A stretch of 64,000 bases of DNA from Saxidomus purpurata (Eukaryota; Mollusca; Bivalvia; Venerida; Veneridae): assembly GCA_022818135.1 (NCBI GenBank), contig JAFMSR010000008.1, positions 35,320,514-35,384,513 on the forward strand. Direction: 5' to 3'. Below are positions 48,331 to 59,190 of the stretch, piece after piece. The position numbers and the translations under genes are program-made. Numbering within the stretch: the first letter of the stretch is position 1; every line of letters begins with the position of its first letter. The notes beneath the pieces were generated by a model, which was not told the origin of the DNA, made no database searches, and saw only the letters and a list, made by a program, of their open reading frames with translations.

Positions 48331-49089
48331 AATAACAAACAACAAACATTCCATCAACTATTTTATGACGTAGTTTCAATGGTTCAATCAGTGGTCTAAA
48401 CCTAGCAGTAATGTTTTCAGTGGACACGTTGTTTTATCATAAACCTGTCGTGTGATAACAACGTATAACGTTTCAAAAGACATATTCTAATTAAATACAA
48501 AATAGCAGTCTAATAAACGTCATCTATGTGTGAAGTTTTCATTATTGTTGCAATTTTGTTGAAGATAAAATCGGTTTCCCTAAGTTCAATGGTTATATCG
48601 GAAGTAAATGACACTTGTTGAGCTTTTAATACATCTAGCAGCACATCAATAAAGTTTACAGCATTTAGGAAATTGGATAAGGTTGGTGGTGATACATTAT
48701 GTCATAAAGCGAAGACGACAGAGGAACGATGGATGCTATTTTAAGGTACCGACTCACAGACAACACGCTGTTACTATATCTCTTTCCTAGGCAGTCATTT
48801 TTTAAAATTATTACATTTTAAACAGCACAACATACTATTTGAAAAAAAAAACCACCAAAAAACCACATATTTTATTTATATTGTCCTTTCCATGTTAACG
48901 CTTTCAAATATGAAACGGATGTAACTGAAATAGATGGCTTGTTTTTGTTTAACAACACATCATTATTCTGTCCTAGCATTTATTCTGCGAGAAATGCATG
49001 GTGAATCATAGCCCGTAGAAAGGTCCCACAATACTTTTTTCATTTATTGTCAACTATCGCCTTAGACAAAATATAACTATTGCTCTACC

Positions 49090-49300
49090 AAATCTTACGT
49101 GCAGAGCATTACTGTTGTAAAATGTTGCAATAATGCACGAGATGCTAAAATACGTTTAAAAGATGCAAAGTTGTCGTGCGGATGTTACAGCAGTGTAATA
49201 AATCACATCTGTGTGTCATTGTTGTCGTTACTTCGCATGTTAACTCAGACACAATCAATTTATTGGTACTAGACTTGAATTCACTTTGTAATAGCGTTTT
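49090..49300 (+). repeat. Array block R9, copy 1 (others 59215-59300, 63545-63750)
   Basis: Shared with 63545-63750: TGTTGTAAAATGTTGCAATAATGCA / GAAGTTGTGAATATTGCA, GAGAT..T.AAAA, GTTGTCGTGC.GA.G, AATAAATCAC / ATAATTCAC. The 59215 copy keeps GCGAAGAAATGCGTGCATAA and TACTGTTGTAAAA. Confidence 0.45.
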
Positions 49301-49513
49301 CGGAATATTTTGATTTAATTCTTAGTTATACTAGAACAATTTCAGATTTCAATTGATTTACTCTATAACAAAATACTGTTTACTCAAAAAGGGTCCTTTA
49401 TTTCACACTAAATAATATTAAACCAATTTGTACAACATGCCAGTATGATAAATGATGTCACGTGCAGTGCTTATATCCACTAATTTGAGTTTTTCCTGCT
49501 TTTAAATGCGTAA

Positions 49514-49525
<12 letters not shown>

Positions 49526-49548
<23 letters not shown>

Positions 49549-49549
49549 A
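49526..49549. repeat. (TA)n microsatellite
   Basis: About 12 uninterrupted TA units. Confidence 0.9.
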
Positions 49550-50174
49550 ATGTCCAAGGTATATAAAAGGGTATATGTCATATAAATATGATTTAGACAG
49601 TTTCGCTTTGTCGAGGTATAATCAAACTGGTTATCGTCACTGGAATGTGATCCGACGCACAGTATCCTATCGTCGTATGATCATTACTTTTATACGACAC
49701 TGTTATGATCCATGCACCCGTTAACAGAAAGTAGTTGTCGGTATCATGGGAACAATTAAAATAAGCTGTTAAAATTAGAATTTTGTTAAGCTTGTCTGTA
49801 TGAAAATCCCTAGTAATATGGATTTGTGTGAAAGTCCATAGTAATATGGAATTGTGCGAAAGTCAGTAATATAATTGATTTGACAATACAAGAGTTTCCA
49901 GAACTAGAAGCTAGATTAAACCAAGTTCTGAACAAATATGTCATATAATTTTATGTTTTTGAATTTCGCCATAGCGGCTTAACGTGCTGTTACATTACAC
50001 TAATTGTCACGTAAATATGCCTTTAAAACTTTGGTTATTAGCGGCCTAACTCTGGATTTCTGACACCTACATGTATATGATAAAAAGTTTGGCTTGAATA
50101 ACTACATATCTTTTCCTGCTACCAGTACGAAATAATAACTTTCCAAATATTCGTTTTCCTATTTTGACTGGGAA

Positions 50175-50460
50175 AGTCAATTTAAGAAATAAACAAATGC
50201 ATGCAGAAATTGCGTCCCTTCCACTGCCGAAATCTCTACCGGCAGCAACACTAATAACACAAGGGAGATCACTGCCAAGAAAGAAATTATTATTTTATTA
50301 GTCCATTTTTTTAATTTCTAAAGCACCAACTTCAAATATTTATGCGGCATTATCATTAGTTTAACACATTTAAATGCACAGCAATCGAAAATTGCTTTTA
50401 TAAAACTGTCACCAAAAATACACTATGTGCAGTAAGATGCGCATAATGTCGCTTTAACCA
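50175..50460 (-). mobile_element. 290-bp SINE/MITE-like repeat, copy 2 (inverted partner 29911-30200)
   Basis: Minus-strand copy beginning near GGTTAAAGCGACATTATGCG and ending near TTTCTGCATGCATTTG. It is the more intact of the two at the 5' end. Confidence 0.7.
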
Positions 50461-50519
50461 GTCTTAGGAGAAAATAAGATATGAATGGCATATCTAATCT
50501 TACATTTTGACAAAATATG

Positions 50520-53500
50520 AAGCATTAAGTAGTTCCCAGACAATAATCGTATAAGTGTTAAATCTGGTCACGATGTGAAAAGTTCAAAGCCTATATTAAA
50601 GTTGATAATTTGCTGACAGCTGTAGTCTCCTGAGTATTTTATTTATAACACGATCGTACAAATTTCAAATTTAATAAACTTTTAATAACTTAAGAGACAT
50701 AGTTCAGAGTCACAAGTGCAAAAAAATTTTTTTTTTGTCTTTGCTGACAAAGAAAAAGTAAGGCTATTAAGGAATCGAAATTTCCTCTTTTTTACAAAAT
50801 GTATAATTATCTACACACATCCTGTTCAGCCGTTCAGTAGCAGATTTGTATGGAAAGATGTAAAAGAATCAATAAATGTTTAAAAAAATGCTGTGAAAAT
50901 TGATTGTTATTCCATTCGTATTATGTTCAGAATCGAAATTCTTTACACATGTAAATTGATCGCTGGTTTCTTCTTAAACCACATCATATAAAGGTAAAAG
51001 CGTGTAAGTGGTATTCTTACAATTAGAAGTCAACTGTAAATTGAAAAAATGATGTCCTAGTTCCATCTCAGTGGTCGAGTGGTTAGAGTCGCTAACTTCA
51101 AATCATTTTGACCTCTCATTGATCGAGGGCCATGGGTTCAAGGCCTGTTACCGACCACATGTCTCTTTATGTGAGAAAATTGGCTGTTGCTCACGGGGCA
51201 TATGGTTTTAGTATTCTACTCAGGAGATATGACTACACTTATCTTACTGTATAACAATTAAGCACGGTCCGCATACCAAAACATTCGTTCAGTAGCTACA
51301 CCCCAATTAATCTATAGAAATACCGTAGTCACACCTAAAAATGTCCTTTATTATATAAATAATGTGATACTTTATAGCCGAAAATTGCACCAGTAGGACA
51401 TCACCCCCTCGTCTGTAGGATTTTTGTTTACATTCTGTCAAAAAATTCAATATTTTCAGATAACCATTGAACACCGCAAAATTAATCAGAAAATTAATAA
51501 ACTGTTTTTTTTTGTTATGCTCAACCATCATACTTTCGATTTTAATTCTATAAAACTTTAGTAGTACCAATCTTTTTAAACTAATTAGAGACCACAAATA
51601 TCTAATAGGTCCGCAAGTTCCCTACACAAATTGGTTGGTTCCAAGTCTCACCGATCATACCAGGAACGATGGTTAGGTAAACTCCGCCTGTAAAAATGTC
51701 TGTAAAACAGTTGGAACGGGAATTAACTCAGACAACATACATTCTGATATATGAAAAATATGACACGCTTTGTACTATCAAGAAGAGAAATGAAGATCTG
51801 GGATATTTTGGACCATACTTTACAGAAGTAATGATTATACTCTTGTCCGAACAGTACGAGATAATATCATTATTATTTGTAATGTCGTTAATAATTCATC
51901 TCTGTAATTTCTTTGACAGCAATTTGTGTTTTTCTGTCATTTTTTAGTGTCTTGGGTGAAGGTATCCAGACAGAAGAAAGATTGCTTTCGTGCGTAATTA
52001 CGTTTTCTGATTAATTCCGAACATTTACAATATAATATTGCGATAACTCAGCACGTGTGTTAAAATGAATGAAAATAGAATGCTTGAGATGAAATATAAG
52101 TGAAGTGCATCGAACATGAATTACGTAAATATTTGAACTGCAATAATTTGAAATAATAGATATTTGTGTAGGCTTAATCTCTTATGCTTTCTTAATTCTG
52201 AACACAGTAAAGTAAAAAGGTTACATTTACTTATTTCTCTTATTAGTGGATGGATATGATTAAACAAGTACATTATCAATTTTTGACATCAAATTGTCAA
52301 GAAAGAATTTCACTGTATTCAAGGGAAATAACATTTTCTACAGGTTCCTATATTTTAGAAACAACTTTGAAAGTATTCATTTTGTCAGATTATGAAACAT
52401 TGCTTCATGTCTGTTTTTAAACTATGATGGGCAGTTTTCGTTAATATCACTATCACGTTAAGATATTTACAAATGTGCGATATTGTCGTCTGATTAATAT
52501 ACATATTCCATGAGAAGTACGACTGTAACCCGCTTGACCATGTTTGCTTAGTTTAAGGTTCCGAAAATGTGTAAGTATTAAGGATGTGAAAAAGGCCTTT
52601 GGTAGAGATAAAAAAGAAGTCGAGACGAACAGAATCAACAAACCAAAATCAAGTCACCTAGATTTCATCCAGCTGACAAAACGCTGTGCAAGGTACCTCA
52701 ATTATTAACGAATTAAAAAATTGTGCTAATACCGGGAATTGAAATAACCCGCAACTTTAATGAAAACATGATTTTAAGCTTTATGTTAGGAAACTATGTA
52801 GAAACTTCTCCTAGCTGCATAATACATTTTTTATCATTCTGTTTTTAAAGCTTCGTTTCTTTATTTGTGTGTGATTTCTACAAAATACATAACAAGAGTA
52901 AAATCACGTATTTGCGTTGCGTTATATGAAGTAAACACAAGTACAAGGTATCATTAGTTTTTTGTCGAAGGATGAAAACCACAACATTATTGTCACGGAA
53001 TGACATGTTGAGTGCAACATTGTAGAATATTGTCCGGAGTTTAAATCTGTCTCAAATTTTCATTGATAAGCTGTGTCGTGAATATGTTACGTAGATAATT
53101 TAACTATGATAACATTCAGGGTATTATCGAATAAAGACACTGTAACCAAATGACCACAACATAAAGAAGTTACTGTAAATGGTGACACTAATGAACACGT
53201 TTAAAGGAACGTGTCAAGAGTATTCATTTATAAGGAGTCTTACCATTATGTGATTATCAGTTCCAGAGGTTAAGCTTTGCTTGAATTACACAAGGTAGTG
53301 AAGAGTAAACTGCACAGAAAGCGATACTTGACTAAAAGTGTAATCAAATGTACCTAGAATTAATTCTGCATGAATAGTTGTCCTTCTCTCTTCATTCTGA
53401 AATTAGCATATATAACGTTTTACGTACAGACACTATGAAACTGAATAATCTTCTTTGTTTGTTCAAGTGCATGGGTTACACCTAAATTGACTTTCTTGGA

Positions 53501-53680
53501 AGACAATGCCGACATCTTAATATAGACGTCTCTCAGATTGTGACGTTGACAGAATAAATCAGATGATAAGTCTGTTTATTGTCAAAGGGCTGTCATTTCA
53601 CAGTAGCATTAACAAGACATTTCGATATCCGGTCTCAATGAAGTAAACTGATTTCATTGACACATCATTCCGTTAGAAAG
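50520..53680 (+). repeat. Array unit B, collinear with 60980-62800
   Basis: Three well-matched windows in order: 50560-50720 (GTGAAA.GTTCAAAG, ATTTGCTGACAGC, ACAAATTTCA), 51860-52010 (GTAATGTCGT.AATAATTCATC, TGTAATTTC) and 53350-53670 (GAATTCTGCATGAAT.GTTGTC, GAAATTAGCATATATAACGT, AGACATC..A, CATTGACACAT.ATT). Spacing differs from unit C by indels such as the SINE at 51064. Confidence 0.65.
51064..51200 (+). mobile_element. tRNA (Ser/Leu class II)-derived SINE with intact A and B boxes
   Basis: TGGTCGAGTGG (51072-51082) fits the A-box consensus TRGYNNARNNG exactly and GGTTCAAGGCC (51135-51145) fits the B box exactly. The class II spacing and CTAACTTCAAATC anticodon-loop region point to a Ser or Leu tRNA ancestor. 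Acceptor stems do not pair, and a SINE-like body follows, so it is a SINE rather than a tRNA gene. Confidence 0.6.
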
Positions 53681-54661
53681 TAAAAAAAAATGAATCTTTA
53701 AAAAATAAGAATAAATAAAGATTAAGAAGTTTCCGGTAGTATTTGGTTGGTGAATGACAAATAACACGATTTGCAGTTTTAAGTACACCTGTTGTGTGAA
53801 TTTTTTGATGTAGAACTGTTTCTTGGATATAGCTTAATTTATTACAAAAGACAACCGTTTGTCTAAACTCGGAAAGCTGTTGATTCAGTCCCTATGTTCA
53901 AATTACAACATTATAACAGATTTTAATACTGTTAAACGGTAAATACTTTAGAATACTTAAAATGCTGTGCAATAGTTCTTTAAGAAGATATGCACAATTA
54001 TGTATGTAAGTGTTTTTACATTGCTTGCTGGAATCGAACGATGTTTAGATCTAGATATGAGACATTAACATCCTTGTGTTTCAAATCAGCCGTAAGCGAG
54101 AAGAAGAATTTAATCTGTTCCCTGAAAGCTTGAACTACTTCGTTAACTCTACCTTGTGACAAACTGATACATGTATATTAGAATAGTCCGATGATTTTCT
54201 TTTGAAAAAAATAATTAAGAAATTGTTAAAACCGCCTTCAAAATATATTCGGTTATTTTCGGACTTCATACTAAGTAGCTCAGCTAGGTTGTTATTCGGA
54301 CACGTTTTCAATCGGACGACGATATGTAATTGGTTTTTTACCAATTTTAATCAATGCGTGAATTCTCAGGTTTACCATTAATATGGATTGTTTATGTGTC
54401 CCAAGGTTTGATCTTCATGTTTGACTCTGTTTAAACACGAATTTTCTTGTGTGATAAGCCTCTCTCATAACCTGAACACAACGTAATTCGTTCGAAAACT
54501 TTATCTACTGCATACATGAATAAGTTAACCAAGTTGTTATCTTTACTTCCTCAGTCTACAGAAATAAGGAATAACTGTTATAAAATATTTAGCTTGAAAG
54601 AGGTAAACATATACTAATTATCTGCTTGAACATGTTCAAAAGAAAAGAGGAAATAGTTTTC

Positions 54662-54733
54662 TTATATCGACCGGGAGTCAAGCAAGGTTTTCCCGAGTGG
54701 CAGGGGAGCATTCTTACACTGAACCACCCACGC
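54662..54733 (-). pseudogene. tRNA-Gly(GCC)-like pseudogene or SINE head
   Basis: Minus strand: GTGGGTGGTTCAGTGTAAGA, then ATGCTCCCCTGCCACTCGGG with a GCC anticodon in a CTGCCAC loop, then a T-arm GACTCCCGG. Order and spacing follow animal tRNA-Gly(GCC). The acceptor strands do not pair, two anticodon-stem pairs are lost and the B box GCTTGACTCCC is degraded, so it is not a functional tRNA. Confidence 0.65.
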
Positions 54734-55539
54734 TCACAAGAGATGAAATATACATTTTGTAATGATCATACAGTTTTATTGCGGGCCAACGCTATATTTG
54801 ATACGGGTTTGAAGAGTAGTAGTAAATAGATATATGTGTCATAGGGTAACACACTCCTTATGTTAATAAATATATGAAGTTATCATGAATTAATATTGGT
54901 TGTTACTTTTGTTTCATTCTTCGACACATCTATAGAGTTCAGTGATAGCTTTAAGTCTGAGTATCAGTCAGTTTAATTCAAAGTCCTGTACATTTCACAC
55001 TTATAGTCCCGTTATTCTATTGTTACTCCCATTTACTAATCTGTGTTAACAACTCACCTATGTTGTATTGCACTTGACGTTTGAGCATCAATATGATACA
55101 ACACCAGTCGACATTATAATATATATTTTGGATATTTCATATTGTTTTCATGTTAGTACAATTTCTTTATTCATAAACAGTTAGAGAAGAAAATAAAACC
55201 ATACGTATCTTCTTTATTTACAAGATCATAAGATGTGATATTTTGTGAAACAATGAAATGGATTGTGTGATGTACACTGATTAATAACCTTACATACATG
55301 TATTGTGTATTGTTATTATTATTTAACTAGAATGGAACTTGCCGTTTGAACATCAATATAATACAACACCAGTTGACATAATGTACTAGTAATAGATATG
55401 AGGTATTTATATAATTTTTTTAGTATTTCATTGTGTAACGTCTGGAACGCCCAACCAAGAATCCAAAGTTTATATACATTTGTCGTTGGGCAGGAAGAAT
55501 TGCTATTTATTCATGTAAGTATCAAACTATTTAATACGT

Positions 55540-56343
55540 AATAATCTTCAAAAAAGTCTAAACATTATAAATGAATGGTGTATACTGAATAATATGTCTT
55601 TGCACCCTACAAAAACAAAATGTATGGTGTTATCTTCAAAACATAAAATCAAAACAGTAAGAGAGTTAAAATTGAAAATAGGACGAACTCTGATAGAAAA
55701 TGTTATCACTCAAAAACTCCTAGGAATAGGTATTAATAACACACTTTCATGGAAATATCAAGTATCAAAAATATGTAGTAAACTTAACTCAAAAGTAGCA
55801 TTATTAAAACATATTATATACTTCTTGTCTGAGGACATGAAGCGAATGTATTATAACGCATATATTATGCCATTATTTGACTATTGTTGTACTGTGTGGG
55901 GAAAGGGAATAAATTGCAAATCGGATATTAATAAAATAACGAAAATTCAAAAGAGAGCGGCTAGAGTTATATTAAATAAACCATTATATTAAATAAACCA
56001 TTACTCATGTGATATGTTCAGAGAATTAAAATGGCTTTCGTTTGAAAATAGATGTAATTATCACATTGGGCTATTTGTTTACAAGTGTAAAAATAGGAAA
56101 GTTCCAAATTATATTTCAAATCTTATAACTTTTTCAACCAATAGCAGATATAATCTACGTTCAACTGAACGTCTTGATATTGTTCCACCAAAACCAAGAT
56201 CAGTTTATTTAAAATATTCATTCACATACAGCAGCGCAAAAATATGGAGAACCATACCACCAAGTATCAGAAATCTTCCTTCACTTAATTCATTTAAATA
56301 CAACTACAAAAACATACTATTAGACAAACAGACCAAAGCATAA
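55540..56343 (+). mobile_element. 5'-truncated non-LTR retrotransposon, RT C-terminus
   Basis: The frame reads NLQKSLNIINEWCILNNMSL and on through HPTKTKCMVLSSKHK, LLGIGINNTLSWKYQVSKIC, DYCCTVWGKG and KIQKRAARVILNKPL, then after a frame break MFRELKWLSFENRCNYHIGL to WRTIPPSIRNLPSLNSFKYN and a stop at 56343. These are the conserved late RT and thumb segments of Jockey/CR1-like elements; the catalytic YADD part is missing. The break at 55970-56003 is a perfect 17-bp tandem duplication plus a further frame change. Related to the minus-strand copy at 18686-19560. Confidence 0.8.
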
Positions 56344-56553
56344 ACTGTTTAATGTATTCATCGACTGTTTTATCGTGCATTCGTATTATAGCATTTATGT
56401 CAGTTACTTGAATGTTTTCTTACTGTTACATTTGTGATACTATTGTGTACTTGCCATTGAATTTATTTAATTAATCATAATAATTATTTAAAATCTAAAA
56501 TTAAGGAGTGTTTGTCGGGTGTAAATAAATCATATGTTTGTTTCTGATGTGTG

Positions 56554-57375
56554 TTTTTAGCTCGACTTTTCGAAGAAAAGGGGAGCTATCCTACTCGCCC
56601 CGGCGTCGGCGTCGGTGTCGGCGTCGGCGTCGGCGTCGTCGTCGGCGTTGGTGTCACACCTTGGTTAAGTTTTTCGTACCACCTCACTTTATTTCAAAAG
56701 TATTAGAGGTACGCTTTTGAAACTTACCGTACATATTTATCACCATAACCTCCATCTACAGACAAGAGTACATAACTGTGTCAAGGTTTTTGACAGAATT
56801 ATGGCCCTTTTTTGACTTAGAAAGTGTATTGAGCTTGGTTAAGTTTTTCATACCACCTCACTTTATTTCAAAACCATTCGAGGTATTGCTTTGAAACTAA
56901 CCATACTTGTTTACCATCATGACCTACATCAACAGACAAGAGTACATAACTCTGTCAAGGTTTTTGACAGAATTATGTCCCTTTTTTACTTAGAAAATAC
57001 ATTGAACATGGGTAAAATCCACTTATTGCCGTAACCCTTTGAGATATTGCTTTGAAACTTTGAATGCTTGTTAACATCAGTACCCCTGTAGGCAAGAGAA
57101 GGTAACTCTGTCAGGGATTTGTTAAAAAAAATTGAGGCCCTTTATCGACTTAGAATCTTGGTTAAGTTTTTCGTACCAGTCCACTTTTTGACTAAACTGT
57201 TTGAGATATTAACCACAGAATAATATGAGACCTATTTGTAAGAAGAGACGATCACCCTGGAAAATTTTTTTTGTACCCAAAATTCATGGGCAAGTGTGCT
57301 TCTGTCAAAGTTTTTATTTATGGCAAGACTAATTAAATGTCGAGCGCGCTTTTACTGACGTAGAAAGCTCATGTT
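56554..57375 (+). mobile_element. 0.8-kb non-autonomous element, AGCTCGAC hairpin and (CGTCGG)n start
   Basis: It opens TTTTTAGCTCGACTTTTCGA with a GGGGAGCTA partner and a (CGGCGT)n run, then three or four modules beginning GGTTAAGTTTTTCGTACCA (56661, 56838, 57160) with AGACAAGAGTACATAACT words. It closes TGTCGAGCGCGCTTTTACTG and AGCTCATGTT. The opening and closing motifs parallel those of 40233-41475 although the interior differs. A frame translating the CGTCGG run as poly-Arg is not a gene. Confidence 0.65.
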
Positions 57376-57417
57376 AAAATTATTGTTTTTCCACTTGTTT
57401 TGTAGCTTTACTTTCTT

Positions 57418-57888
57418 TTATGCCCCGAGGGTGGCATATTACATTGAAACCGTTGGATGTCTCCGTCCGTCTGTGATTTTTGCGTCCCCACTTACAAATT
57501 CATGTCAGACCGTAACTCTGTCAGCATAAGGAGTTAAAATAACTCTGGCACAAATGTTTTCACATGACGACGTTCGCGTGTAAGCCACATCTAACCAGAA
57601 AGGTTCCTAGAGTTTATATGTAATGGAGTCTTGTATATGCCCATACACTTGTGTCCGGACTATAACTTTATTATGCTTTGAAGGATTTTAAAAAACTTGG
57701 CACAAATTCTAGGCAAGCGGGGGTTTGCGGGGGACTAACACTTCAAAGGTCAAGGTCACACTTTGTTTAAAGTACTGGAATACTGTATGCATGATTACTC
57801 TGTCATGCATAGGATTTTAAAATTACATAGCACATTTATTGAGCACATGGATAGGACACAGACTCTTTGGGGGCATTTGTCACTTGCT
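57418..57888 (+). mobile_element. TGCCCC...GGGGGCAT repeat element
   Basis: Starts TATGCCCCGAGGGTGGCATA and ends CTTTGGGGGCATTTGTCACT, inverse GCCCC/GGGGC ends. The interior has GTCCGTCCGTCTG, CAAAGGTCAAGGTCACAC and ACTCTGTCATGCATAGGATT. It abuts the retrotransposon tail that follows. Confidence 0.6.
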
Positions 57889-57988
57889 TTGACGCTCTTT
57901 TAATTTTATCGATGGCCACATTGTAAATAAGAATATGTAATTTGTTACATAACTTAATGTGTAATACCTTCGTAAAATAAATAAATAA

Positions 57989-58034
<46 letters not shown>
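57889..58034 (+). mobile_element. Non-LTR retrotransposon 3' end with (ATT)n tail
   Basis: CACATTGTAAATAAGAATAT, then TACCTTCGTAAAATAAATAA and (TTA)n at 57990-58034. The sequence matches the ends at 18686 and 47755 in the opposite orientation. No coding part precedes it, so it is severely 5'-truncated. Confidence 0.65.
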
Positions 58035-58035
<1 letters not shown>

Positions 58036-58389
58036 GTCTTTGTAAACCTTTAGAAAGTAGTGAACAGTGTTTTATGTTCGGCCAGTATAAAACCTCGGAT
58101 CGGTCAAACATGCCGTTATCTTCCGGTATCTATTACATGAATGTTACCATGACACGATATTTTAAAGTTTGTATACACAATGTTTATGAATGGAAGTGTA
58201 ATTGCTTCGATAAGAGACCTTTGACATGTTAAAAATTACATTTATTGTTTTGAACGATTTTTTAGCATACCGATTGAAAATCGCACATTACATCTAAAAG
58301 AAATCACCACGTAACATACTGATTGTTGGTTTCATTGAGACATCTTCTTAATATCACTGTTAAATTACATAATTAACACTTTACAGACA

Positions 58390-58490
58390 GACCACTTACT
58401 AGTTTTGTAATTTTCTCTTTTTTTCTGAGAAAAAAAAGTGAATTACATAGTTATTCATGCTCGAATGCAACTCGGAATACAAGAACACTC
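58390..58490 (+). repeat. Array block R6, copy 3
   Basis: ACTAGTTTTGTAATTTTCTC, TTTCTGAGAAAA and TTATTCATGCTCGAATGCAA match the first half of the block at 43190 and 48120. The second half is lost. Confidence 0.45.
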
Positions 58491-59040
58491 TTCTTTTTTT
58501 TGGTGGAAAGGGCGCACAAAACAGATGCACGTTTCATGACATATATATTATGGCTCAACCACAACAATAAGTAGAACAGTTATATTTCCAGCACAAATTT
58601 TTATTCCAAGATACATCGTTTAATTCCATCATTAAAATCAGTAAAATGTTATTAATAGGCTCTACGTATCTCATAAAGTTACTCTTGTGGTCTATTTCAC
58701 TTTAGGAAGCTTCCTGTAACATTTAGATGCTTAATACATGTTTTAATTTAATAGAAATGATTTTATACTATCAACAATTAAAGATAAACCTTAAATTAAT
58801 TTAATGGATTTTCACATTGTTTTCGCTAACTTCAGTATTTCTATCGGAAATATTCGGTTATAAAAAACATTTATAATCTTATACACTAAAGAATAGGACA
58901 AACTGTATGCTCATATCTAAGAAGACAGAAGAACGTGTCGCTAGAAGTATTGGAGCATTTTGGTATTTGGGGTTACATCTAGCTGTAAACCTTTTCAAAT
59001 CTTTACGATTGGTAAGACGTTTTATTAAATTAAATGGCCC

Positions 59041-59190
59041 ATTTCCCCATCCATTGTATTTTATATGCCTAGAGATTAAAAAAACTTTTCAAACATGTAC
59101 ACGTTTTTTATATTAAGTAATTAAAAATGTTTTTGGTGAATGAAATTTCCCCATCCATTGTATTTTATATGCCTAGAGATTAAAAAAAAA
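59041..59190 (+). repeat. Exact 45-bp direct repeat, 104 bp apart
   Basis: ATTTCCCCATCCATTGTATT with the following TTATATGCCTAGAGATTAAA is identical at 59041 and 59145. Lack of divergence marks a recent event. Confidence 0.9.

Noticed and set aside
51064..51160. Functional tRNA-Ser/Leu gene
   Set aside because: A and B boxes are intact but acceptor and anticodon stems do not pair and a SINE body follows.
54626..54829. 67-codon open frame
   Set aside because: It runs through the tRNA-Gly-like relic on the opposite strand, so the apparent protein is an artefact.
56538..56720. Arg-rich open frame
   Set aside because: Translation of the (CGTCGG)n run at the start of a repeat element.
57836..58111. 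Asn-run open frame on the minus strand
   Set aside because: Translation of the (ATT)n retrotransposon tail.
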